A stretch of DNA of 64,000 nt from positions 8,804,001 through 8,868,000 of the forward strand of contig NC_086266.1 in NCBI RefSeq assembly GCF_021018805.1, written 5' to 3'. Position 1 is the stretch's first letter. Each line of letters opens with the position of its first letter. This DNA comes from Prinia subflava (Eukaryota > Chordata > Aves > Passeriformes > Cisticolidae). The notes under the pieces were generated by a model that saw nothing but the letters and a program-made list of their open reading frames with translations, ran no database searches and was not told the DNA's origin. Made by a program: the position numbers and the translations under genes. Of this stretch, positions 11,690 to 22,418 are shown one piece after another.

Positions 11690-14660
11690 TCTTGGCCTGT
11701 TCTTGCACTGTCCTCAGGGTGCAGCAGGTGCCCCCTGGGATACAGCCATAGGCTGTATTCCTGTACAACTGCCCTTGTGCTTTCACTGGAAGGGGTGGGT
11801 GCAGGGGTAAATCCCAGCTTGTTCAAGTAGGGCCTATGAGAAGTGCCTCCCTTGGAGCATTGACCTGCCCTAGTGCAGAGGAGAGCAGATGTGGCTGGAG
11901 GCAGCTGCCTCCATGGGGCTAGGAACAAGAGATGCCCCACATCCCTCTGTAAGGGGCAAGTCCAAGAGACCATGGAGGGACAGTGAGCCAGGTCTCCTGT
12001 AACTGTCACCGTAGCCAAGGCATTTCTTTGCTGAGGCTATTGTGGGTAGGTGTCTGCAAGCAAACCTGCCTGTTGCTGGATATGGTGCCCTGTTTGCAGT
12101 GCTGGAGCAAAATTTCTATTTTTTGAGCAGCAAGGCATAGGTGGCAGTAATCATCCTTGGCACCAGAGCTTGGGGGCACTGTCACCTGGGTGCTGTTTCT
12201 CCACAGCTCACGGCTCTTGCCAGGGTCTCCTCTTGCTTGGGGTCCAGCCCCATCTGTTATTGCTGACCCAGGTTCCATGGGGATGTTTCAGCACTTTCAT
12301 TTTTCCCATGAGTGGTTGCTGTTAGGCCAGGTGCTGTCAGCTCCGACCCCTCCCTTTCCTGCCAGTCTCCAAGTTTCTTTCCCATCCTGGAAGAGTGAGA
12401 AACCACAGAGCCCCAGGCTCCTCTCCTACCCCTTGTCCCCAGTAAATCACATCTTGGTCATGAGTGAGGGATGTTTTCTGCTTTTTTGGAAGCTCACAGA
12501 ACCGAGCCCTATCAATCATTAAGCATGTGGTGTTGATTCATTCAGGCGAGTGATGATAAAAGATGTGGAGAGGGGCATGGTCCCAGCCCTGGACACCTCT
12601 GTATGATAGTGCCCCCCCCACCCTAACCTGCTGCCAGCACCCCTTGGACCAGCTGGGCACTTGGAGATGGGTGAGCACTGGAGTTTGTTGTCCCAGCCCT
12701 GTGTCCTTGTATGCACTGTGCCAACGGACTCCTGTGTCTTTTGGGATGGGCCCCTGCCCTGAGTACCCATGGGTGCTCAGGGGCTGCTCCAGCAATGGGA
12801 TCTCCTCTGTGCTGGTGGTGGGACAGATGCTACCATAGTAACGGAAGAGCAGTGATTCAGGGAAAGATCCACTGTCCCCAGATGACCCTGGGGTTCACTG
12901 TGCCTGCATCATTGCCGGGACTGCCAGGTGCAGTGACCCCAGCCTGCTGCCTGGGTGCACCTTGCAGGGAGAATCTTCCTGCAGATCCTGCAGCTATGTA
13001 AGGCCCTTGGGCACAACCTGGCATCCCACTGGGGAGCACCAGGAGTCCTGGCTTTGCGGACCAGGACATGTGCCCAACCCACCCTCAGGCCAGGATCTTG
13101 CCTGCGGAGCCGCTGCCAGCACAGGGGGCTGCACTGGCCCCTTTCTTTTCCCCAGGCCAACTAATACATCCCTGTCTTCTTCTGCCTTGTTCCCAGCTCC
13201 TCCCCCTGCCCCAAACCCCACACTGAGGCTTTGCTTTGTTTCCACAGGCTGCCCATTCACTATCCCTCCTGCTTGCCCCTCCTAAGTGGAGACCTCACAC
13301 CCCACATCCTCCAGGCTGGAACTGGGCAGAGAGGGGACATGTTCCCATGTGCCCTTGCAATGCTGGGTCAGATCTGGGCTTGGCACAGTACAGGGGCACC
13401 AGGATGGAGGTCACTCAGCTGTGGAGAGCAGTGGCTCCCCAGGCACCCTGCCAGGGACTGTAGCTGGATGCAAATTGTGATGGCCAGGATCCAGATGCCT
13501 CATGGGTGCCCTGCAGAGGTGCTGGCAGCACCCAGCTGGTGTGGGGGACAACAAAGGGCTGTTTCTCTGCCCAGGGTCACAAATGTAATTGCAGAGCCAT
13601 TACCTGGGAACAGCAGTGCCTAGTGGAGGTACCTGATAGATGGAGTTTGCAGCACTATGGAAACCTCAGCACTCAGAATGGCAGTCCCCACTACCATCCC
13701 CAGACATCACCATCAGCCTGGCACTACTCTTCTCCCTCCCCTTGCTTCTCTTCAGCTCCCTCCAGGTGGGTCTGGGCGTGAGGGGCAGGTGCCAGGAGAC
13801 TCAGGACACCCCTCCCTGCCCCATCTGCCCCTCTGGGTGCTCCAAGAGCCCCAGGGGATGGGGGTGCATGTGGCCCCCCAAATGCCCCACACAATACCCT
13901 TCTAGAGGACAGAGGGCAGCAGACCCGTGGCAGCAGATCCTGTGCCAGCAGGGTGGCCACTGCTGGCACAGCATTGAGCACAGTCACAGCATCAGGGCCT
14001 GCAGTGACTGGGGACCCCTGCTCATCCCCTGCATCACCCCCTGCCTAGCCTTACCTGCATCCCTGGGACTCTTCACATCTCTCATCCCTACAAGCCCACT
14101 GACCCACCCCATGTACCCTGATGTCCCCAGCCATGAGGCCTCACAAGTATCCCAACCCCATCAACTTTGGGAGTTCTTGACCCTGGGACCCCCACCCCTA
14201 CACCATTCCCCACTGCCCACATTCCATGGACTCCTGTGCACACCATTGTGGTGTCCTCCAGTTCCAGTGACTCCAGCCTAGGCATCCCCCCAGCAGAGCC
14301 CAGCTTTGGCCTCCCATCCAGGTGCCCCAGATCAGGGATGCTGCTCCTCTGGACATCCTGGCACAGCACTCATGGCTGGGTGTGTGCCCAACCACAGTAT
14401 GAGTGCTGACAGCCACTGGTGTCCCCAGGAATGTCCACTGTGTACTGGGACCCCCAGAGACCAAGGGACAGCATGCACTCACTGCTGCGACAGGACTGTC
14501 CAGCAGTCATATGTCCTGTGGGATGGGCCAGGGAGAGACTGCTGCTGAGCTCCATGGGGCAATGCCATGGCTGGGCTATGCCAGGTGCTTTGCACAGAAG
14601 ATAAACGCAATGCACCCTGCCCACATTCAGCACCTTCCTGCCCCTGCTTAGCTGTGCAAA
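11690..14660. other. Intergenic region between BMP15 and PHKA1
   Basis: About 3 kb with moderately GC-rich, CpG-poor sequence. Several open frames occur on both strands but none has a recognisable domain, a codon pattern or splice partners. I see no gene, RNA or mobile element here. Confidence 0.5.
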
Positions 14661-14829
14661 GGCAGGTTACATGGGTGACAGGGTCATGTGTGCCTCAGGG
14701 TGGCACATGGCACCTGCAGGCTCTGCCTCTGTGGGCCAAACATCTGCAGAGTCCAATGCAGCCTGGATTGGACCTGCCCAAAGCGGTCCCAAAGATGAGG
14801 TGTGCTGCGATCTCCAGGAGCCCACTGTG

Positions 14830-15440
14830 CCCAAATGCTGCTGGTGCAGCTGTGTGAGTGCACGTATGTATGATGCACATGTGTGCACGCAGGCATATGC
14901 AGTGTATGCCTCTGGGTGTGTGTGCATGTGTATGACTGTGTATGTGCATGCGAAGTGTGTCCATGTGCTTGTGTGTGTGTGTGTGCTTATGGATGAGTAT
15001 ACCTGTGGGTATCCACAGGTTTGCACACCTGTGTGTGTGTGTATTGCTGTGTGCTACAGACACATGGAAATACAAAGCATAGCTGTGAACACATGTGTGC
15101 GTGTGGAGGTATGTGTGCACACGAGTCTGCCTGTGCATGTGATACAGTGCAGGGAGTTGTGCACACACCTTTACCGTGTGCATGTGTGTGCACACCCATG
15201 CCTCTATGTGCACGTGCACACCTATGGACGTGTCCATGCCTCTGTCCACGTGTGTCTGTGTGTCTGCCCATGCGCCTACCGTGTGTGTGTCCATACAGAC
15301 CCACACTGGTATGTGTACCCATCTGTGTGTCCGTCTGTGTGTCTGTACAATCTCACACCAGTACACGAACTCATCCGTGAGTCTCTGCAGTCCAACACCA
15401 CACAGTAGTCCGTGTGTCCATTCCACACCGGCACAGGTAT
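14830..15440. repeat. TG/CA-rich degenerate simple repeat
   Basis: Alternating purine-pyrimidine sequence dominated by TGTG, GTGCATG, CACAC and short variants, with short pure (TG)n runs near 14970-14990 and 15030-15045. Such tracts can adopt Z-form DNA. It merges into the minisatellite that follows. The long open frames across it arise from the repeat and are not genes. Confidence 0.8.
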
Positions 15441-15480
15441 CTGTGCGTCCACATGTCCGTCCCTGTATCCGTCCGTGTAT

Positions 15481-15900
15481 CTGTCCTTGTAGCCGTGTGC
15501 CTGTCCTTGTAGCCGTGTGCCTGTCCTTGTAGCCGTGTGCCTGTCCTTGTAGCCGTGTGTCTGTCCTTGTAGCCGTGTGTCTGCCCTTGTAGCCGTGTGC
15601 CTGTCCTTGTAGCCGTGTGCCTGTCCTTGTAGCCGTGTGTCTGTCCTTGTAGCCGTGTGCCTGTCCTTGTAGCCGTGTGTCTGTCCTTGTAGCCGTGTGC
15701 CTGTCCTTGTAGCCGTGTGCCTGTCCTTGTAGCCGTGTGCCTGTCCTTGTAGCCGTGTGTCTGTCCTTGTATCAGTGTGCCTGTCCCTGTATCCGTTTGT
15801 CTGTCCTTGTAGCCGTGTGCCTGTCCTTGTAGCCGTGTGCCTGTCCTTCTAGCCGTGTGTCTGTCCTTGCAGCCGTGTATCTGTCCTTGCAGCCGCGTAT
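15481..15900. repeat. 20-bp minisatellite, 21 copies
   Basis: Unit ctgtccttgtagccgtgtgc, repeated 21 times with no insertion or deletion, so every copy starts at 15481 + 20n. Copies differ by point changes, mostly C or T at the last base (gtgc or gtgt); four copies near the ends carry more changes (for example atcagtgtgc and atccgtttgt near 15770-15800). Related half-units precede it from about 15440. It ends at the edge of the PHKA1 CpG island. Confidence 0.95.
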
Positions 15901-15914
15901 CCACACTCAGCCTT

Positions 15915-16640
15915 GCTCGGCCTTCGCCCGGCAGGGGGCGCCGAACGCCACCGTCCCCCGCCCTCGGGGCAGGTCCTGCCCGATCGGTAGTGACCCTCCC
16001 CAGGGGCTGAGGCCGCGGCCGGCGAGGAGCGCAGAGCAGCGGGGGTGGGGCGGCCGCTCAGCGGCTGCAGTGGTGCTCCAGTAGCGTCGGCGGTGGCAGC
16101 GAGTAGGCGGTGCCGCAGGGCGGGGCGGGGGAAAGCGGGGAGGGGCGGGCCGAGGCGGGGGCTCTAACAGGACCCGTGCCGTCTCGCCAGTGCCGGTTCT
16201 GGTCCTGGTCCTGCTGCCGCCGTCGTCATGAGGAGCCGGAGCAACTCGGGCGTGCGTCTGGACGGCTACGGGCGCCTGGTGCAGCAGACCATCCTCCGCC
16301 ACCAGGTGCGGACCCTGCCCGGGAACGAGGAGCAGACCCGGGGCCCCGGCGCGCCCCGCTGGCCGCTGGGCTAGGAAGTTCCGTGTGAACGGTGTGTCCC
16401 CTCCGCAGGACGCGGTGACGGGGCTGCTCCCCGCCAGCACCGATCACCAGGACGCCTGGGTCCGAGACAACGTGTACAGCATCCTGGCGGTGTGGGGGCT
16501 TGGCCTGGCCTACCGCAAGAATGCCGACCGCGATGAGGACAAGGCCAAGGCCTACGAGCTGGAGCAGGTAGGAGGGAACAGGAGGCGGGGGCGGGGCTGG
16601 TGTCTCTCGGGGGCGGCCGTCACCCCGGTCTGGTCAGCCT
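15915..16640. promoter_or_regulatory. CpG island and putative promoter of PHKA1
   Basis: CpG-dense, GC-rich sequence spanning the region upstream of the PHKA1 start codon, exons 1 and 2 and intron 1. It contains GGGGCGGGG-type motifs (about 16120-16150) that resemble Sp1 sites. No TATA box is seen. The exact transcription start cannot be read. Confidence 0.7.
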
Positions 16641-19600
16641 TTGGCGCAGCTGGGTCAGGGGCCCAAAGGCAGTGCAGTGAGGGCGAGGACACGGCTGTCC
16701 CCTGAGGCGGCAGGCAGTCGGAATGGATGTCAGAGCCTGCTCTTCCCAGACCACACTGGAGCCCAACCAGAGGGTCTTAACCTCTGACTCCGGGGTGATC
16801 TGGGGCCACAGCGCTTTTCTCCAGGGCTGGGGAGCCATGTCCTGCAGCCATGCTCTGTCCCGCTGAATAGCATGGCAACCTGGCCTTGCTGGCAGACCAA
16901 GAAATCTTCCCTCTGCTGTCACCCAGGGGCTGTGAAAATGTGAGCAAGGGCTCTGATTACAGACACTGAGCCCCACAAAGGTCAGCCAGCTGATCCTGAG
17001 TCAGGGCTTCTGGAGATTAACAAACCTGTTTTCCTTGTTCCTGCAGAGCGTGGTGAAGCTGATGCGGGGTCTGCTCCAGTGCATGATGAGACAGGTAGGG
17101 GCTGGGGAGTACCTCTGAGTGTCAAGTGGTCTCCTTGAAGCTCAGCTATGCCGCAGAGGCTATTGTCCTACCGGCCCTCCCCAGCCTTCCCTGATGAGCA
17201 GAGGAAAGGCCTCCTTCCAGCAAGTCTTGAAATAAGTTGAGTAAGCATCTGTCCTGGGTGTGATTGAAGTTCCAGAGCTGTGGGCTGGCAGCCAATGGAG
17301 CCTTTGCCAGCTGCTCCCTGTCTTGTGGCCTGGCAGGCACTAGGATTCTACCGCTCTCCTCCCTGAGGGCATTTGGGGTAACCCTTTTCTCTCTGCATGG
17401 TGCAGCTGTGGCAGTGGGCCCTCCACTGCTGCAGTCCTGTGCCGCAGCAGGATATGAGCCTGTGCTCACTGCTTTGGTGTACAGTGGAGCTCAGCCCAGG
17501 GGCTGTGAAATTTCTGCCCTGCCAGGCACTACTCCATGTGCTCCATTTATGGCATGGGGCAGCCGTTGGCTTGGGAGCTGTCAGATCTCTCTGGAGACAG
17601 GGTTCGATGAATGCCTGCATCTCTTTGTCCTTCTCAAGGTGGACAAGGTAGAGGCCTTCAAGTACAGTCAGAGCACCAGGGACTGCCTGCATGCCAAGTA
17701 TAACACCCACACCTGTGCCACCGTGGTAGGAGACCATGAATGGGGTCACCTACAGATGGATGCTACCTCCCTCTACCTCCTCATACTTGCACAAATGACG
17801 GCCTCAGGTAATGCTGGGGGCTGCCATTGCAGCTTTGAGCATTCTGGTCCTCAGGTTTACCAGAGTCTCAGTTTGGGTGCAGCTTCCTGGGTGCCAAGCT
17901 GTTCCAATGGATTCCATGACCCCCACTGTTTTCTTACACTCACAGTACCTGAGGTGGGTTTGGGCCCCTCGATGTCGGTCTCTCCAAAAGCCCCTCTTTG
18001 TCTGAAGCCCCAGGGCTGCTGTAAGGGATGGGACTGGAGATGGAATCAGTTAGGACATAGCTCCCACTGGACAGGCATGCAGCAGGGAGGAATCGTCCCT
18101 GGGTTATTGCAGCCCCATCCTGAGTGTGCTTGTGGGTTTGGAGCGGCTCATGTGAATTTTTCCCTCTGCTTTAGGCCTCCACATAATTCACAGCTTGGAT
18201 GAAGTCAACTTTATCCAGAACCTTGTGTTCTACATTGAAGCTGCCTACAAAACTGCGGTGGGTAGCATGTGCTGGGGAAGGGGGATATGCTTCAGTGGTG
18301 GAGATACTGGTCTGGTGTCTGGGAACATTGTGAGTTCCCCCTGAAGCCACACCAGCACCTTCTGGAAGCACTATGGATGGGTGGGATTCAAAGGCTTTCT
18401 GGATGTCTGAAACACTGCCTGGTTCACAGGACTTCGGCATATGGGAGCGTGGGGACAAGACAAACCAGGGCATCACTGAGTTGAATGCCAGTTCTGTCGG
18501 CATGGCCAAGGTGAGCTGTGAAGAAATGCTGACTGGCGGGATGAGGAGCACCAGTGGCCCTGAGCTGCTTTTTGACAGGGCAGGCTGGGCATGTTGAACT
18601 GCTGAGGCTCAATGTCCTGTGCAGTGATAGGTTCCTGGGGAGCAAGACTCTTCTTGTGCACTGGAATAAAACTGTGCCCTTCTAGCATAAGTTTTGCCTG
18701 AACCAGGAGAGGAAAGTTAATTGGGGGGGAGGGTGTGGCAGAAATGTCCCAGGCCCTTTTGATGTCTGGGGATGTGGTCCCATTTTGACCAGAGATGTTC
18801 TGCAGCCACAGCAGGGTTCAAATTTTTTTAAATTTGGGCAGCGCTTTGCACACAGGGACTAGCATGGCGTGAGAGCTCTTACAGGTAAGCAGCATGGTGA
18901 AGGACATGCCTCTTTGAGTCTCACCCTGCTTGCAGGCTGCCCTGGAGGCACTGGATGAGCTGGATCTCTTTGGAGCCAAGGGAGGCCCACAGTCGGTGAT
19001 ACGGGTGCTGTCAGATGAGGTGCAGCACTGCCAGGTGAGACCCATTCTGGCGTTATACTGTTGCAAGAGGAACTGTGATCTGCTGGATTTGCAGTGTGAA
19101 TGATGCCTGACAGCCTAACCACCTCTCTTTCCCCTTTGCCCAGTCCATCCTCCACTCAATGCTGCCGAGGGCCTCCACATCCAAGGAGGTGGATGCCAGC
19201 GTGCTCTCTGTCATCTCCTACCCGGCATTTGCTGTGGAGGACAGGGAGCTGGTGGAAATCACCAAGCAGGAGATTATCACCAAGCTGCAGGTGAGCATCT
19301 CTGCCTTTGTCCCACTGTTCCCAGGAGACAGCTGCAGTCCAAACTGCTGTAGCCCCTTTTTTTCCCAAAAGCATGTTCTGTGGGGGGTTGCTGGGGCATG
19401 TTCTCTTCCAGTCTCTATGACCTGTGGCAGGGGTTTGCATAGAAGCAGCCCTGTATGCTGTGGCCTGGGGCTGTGATTGTGGTACCTGAATGCTGGGTGA
19501 GTGAGGGAGAGGGTGTTTGGCTGAAGGAAACACCCTGTCCCTGCTTCTGCATTGGAGGTACAAGATATCTCACAGTGTGCCTCTTGCTCAGCAAATCTTT

Positions 19601-22418
19601 CCCTCCCTTCCAGGGGCGCTATGGCTGCTGCCGCTTCCTCCGGGATGGATACAGGACTCCCAAAGAGGTGAGTGTCCTCAGCCCTGCTGCCTGGCACAAC
19701 TTGACTGCCAAGCAGCAGCTCACCTGGATGCAGCACAAAGGCTGTGTTGGGGAGCACTGGGAACACAAGAGCCCTGAGTAGCCCCTGGCAGTGTCATAGG
19801 TCTGGGCAAGGCTCCCCAAAGTGCCAGAGCTCATTGGAGAGGTGGTACGTCCCATCCATGCCCATAGCAGATGGCCAGAGGCTGGCTCTGCCTGCATCCT
19901 GGGACTTGGTGGTGTGTCTTTCTTAGGGTGGGAGAAGGTGGGACCAGTGCCCAGCATGGGAGCCCTGCTGAGATGGGCTCTCTCAGGGCTGCACCAGCCC
20001 TGAGCAAGGGCTGGAGACCTAGGGAGGTGGCTGCAGAGCTGCTACCCCACAGCCTCATCTATGGTCACCCTAGAGGTCACAAAGTTGCTTCTGTCTCTCC
20101 TAGACCAGCAGTCAGCTTGGGTACTGCCAGAATGGCCCTGGGAGCAAGTGGAGAGTTTGCTGCATTGGGGAGAGAAAACAGGAGAGTTTTATAAGCAACA
20201 GTCTCATTTGTTAACCACTGAACTAGGAAATTATACTCAGAGGCTCTTAAGTCATCACCAGCTGCTGGGCCTGTAACCTTTGGTCATGGGTGCCTCTGAA
20301 TGCTTCTTCTATGCTGCGCCTCTGCAGACCTGCCCATAATAGGCAGCATGTGTGGCTGCCCCCCTCCAGAGCCAGAGAGAAGCACCAGCATCTCCAGTCC
20401 AATGTTCCCAGTGCTTATGAGCTTTGGCAGCATGCAGAGTTGTCGATTACTTACTTCTGGGGAACTGTGAGGCATGGAGAGGGTGCCTGCGGAAGCATGT
20501 AGCTAGCTGGAATTTGATGGGATTTTGGAAGCTTATGGCTGGAGTGCAGGTAGAAGACATCTTCTCCTTCTGTCCTCTGCCTGAATAGTCTACTAAGGCC
20601 AGCACTCTCCTTCCTCTGCAGCAGACAGATCAGTTAGCAGGGAAAGTCAAAGAAAGGGCACTATACCACACAGAGCTGTGGTGGGAAGACTCTGCGCAGG
20701 CAGCTCTTCATCCTGACAACTTCCCATGTGTTGGGCTCACAGTGGAATGACATGGCAGGAGGGCCCTGGAGGAACCTCTCTGGTACTGTGTGACCAGCCA
20801 AGGCCCTCTCACCTGTCTGGGCCAGCTTGATGATGCTGGAGGAGACAGATGCTGAAAGGCTCATGCAGAGCAGGCAAGGCAAAGGGGACCCAGCATGGCA
20901 CAGGGGATGTTGTGCTGTTGCTGTACAAGAGCACAGCATCTGGGGTTTTCTAGGGGCTCTGGGATGCTCTCCTGGGGACCAGGTAGACCCCAGGAAGGGT
21001 AAGTCTCTCCATTATCAGTGCAGGAGGCTCAGGAGGGGGTAGTCCAATGGAGAAAACAGAGGCTGGAGGTGAAACTGCTTTTCAGTTCTGTCTTGGCCAT
21101 CTGCAGAGGAGCGCTGGGATACATTTGAGGCTGGGGTCTCAGGAGGAGAAGCCCTGTCAGTCTGAGGGGATCCTGTTACATAGCACCTGCCTTGATGTCA
21201 CTTACAGGACCCCAAACGCCTCTACTATGAACCTGCTGAGCTGAAGCTGTTTGAGAACATTGAGTGTGAGTGGCCTCTCTTCTGGGCATACTTGATGATT
21301 GACGGGATTTTCAGTGGAAACATGGAGCAGGTAAGAGAGGCGAGACCTGCTGGGCTAGTGGAAAAAAGTCCCTGGCAGGAGAAGTGTGCAGAGGAAGGAT
21401 GCAGGGAGCCATCAGCAGCAGCAGATTCCCTCTCCTCTCTTCTCAGGTGCAGGAGTACCGGGAAGCCCTTGAGGGGGTTCTCATCAAGGGGAAGAATGGG
21501 GTATGCCTGCTGCCAGAACTGTACAGTGTCCCACCAGATAAGGTGAGTGATCCTGAGCTATGGTGGAAAGCAGGAGTGTCTTAGAGAATCACAGGATATT
21601 CTGAGTTGGAGAGGACCCACCAGGATCATGAAAGTCCAACTGCTGAAACTCCGGGTCTCATTACCGGATAATTAAGTTTTTAATGCTTATTAAGCCAAAT
21701 TGTTAGTAAAGGAGCCCATGTAGTGGATGGAAACCTCATGTAATAAAAGGGTGGCTTGGAGCTGTTATGAGACTGTGTTGGATAAAAATTGGGTTTTTTT
21801 CTCCCAAAGTGTTTCTTGTTCCCACACACAAGAGTTCTTTGCTGACAGTCTGCTTGCTCAGAGACTGAGTGCTCCAAGGGCTCAGGACAAGCAGGCCTGG
21901 GCTGAGTAGGTGGTGCTGAGTTCCAGTTCACTGGTGAGGGGATTTGTGTGGGCTTGGGCTAAGAGCAGTGGCCTCCTGATGCCCAGGTCATCCAGGAGAG
22001 ATGTGCTCTTCACCAGTATCAGAAAGCTTCTCTGGGTGCTCCTGGGGCATGTCAGTCTTTCAGTGGGATGGCTGAGCTCAGAAACCAAACATGGTCTAAG
22101 CAGCCGCTTTGTTGTCTGACATGGATGCCTGGGGCAGTCATAAGAAGAGAGGAGGAATGTAACCAGGCTCTTTTGGATCCTCTGTGACAAATACTGTTGT
22201 CAGGCCTTGTTTTAAGCCTTGAACTGCTGGACCTCAGGATACAGTGAGGATGCATCCTTCAGCATCCTGTGTCTGTGGATCCCTTCTTGACCTCCTGGCT
22301 TGTCTTCCAGGTGGATGAAGAATACAGGAATCCACACACTGTGGACAGGATACCCATGGGCAAGCTGCCACATATGTGGGGACAGTCCCTCTACATCCTG
22401 GGTTGTCTGATGGCCGAG
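16228..22418 (+). CDS. PHKA1: PHKA1 exons 1-12 (coordinates)
   Basis: E1 16228-16305; E2 16409-16567; E3 17047-17094; E4 17639-17807; E5 18175-18257; E6 18430-18510; E7 18936-19034; E8 19144-19290; E9 19614-19667; E10 21208-21330; E11 21447-21542; E12 22311-22418. Each has AG before and GT after. Only E4 ends inside a codon (phase 1, glycine). E1-E2 encode the start and [19 protein letters not shown]8 holds [13 protein letters not shown]9 [13 protein letters not shown]12 [17 protein letters not shown]. These borders were set by eye from homology and splice sites. Confidence 0.92.

Noticed and set aside
14671..15408. Plus-strand open frame of 245 codons
   Set aside because: It lies in the TG-rich simple repeat; composition is dominated by C, V, H and M from TGTG codons, with no domain and overlapping long frames on the other strand.
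15481..15900. CRISPR-like array
   Set aside because: Units are contiguous, with no spacers, and the genome is a vertebrate. It is a minisatellite.
15371..15904. Minus-strand open frame of 177 codons with a regular repeat (KDRHTATRTGT-type)
   Set aside because: It is the translation of the 20-bp minisatellite. Openness follows from the unit having no stop in that frame; no start context, splice sites or homologue.
17264..18202. Plus-strand open frame of 312 codons across PHKA1 intron 3, exon 4 and intron 4
   Set aside because: Only the exon 4 part matches PHKA1 and has splice sites at both ends; the rest is intron read through by chance.
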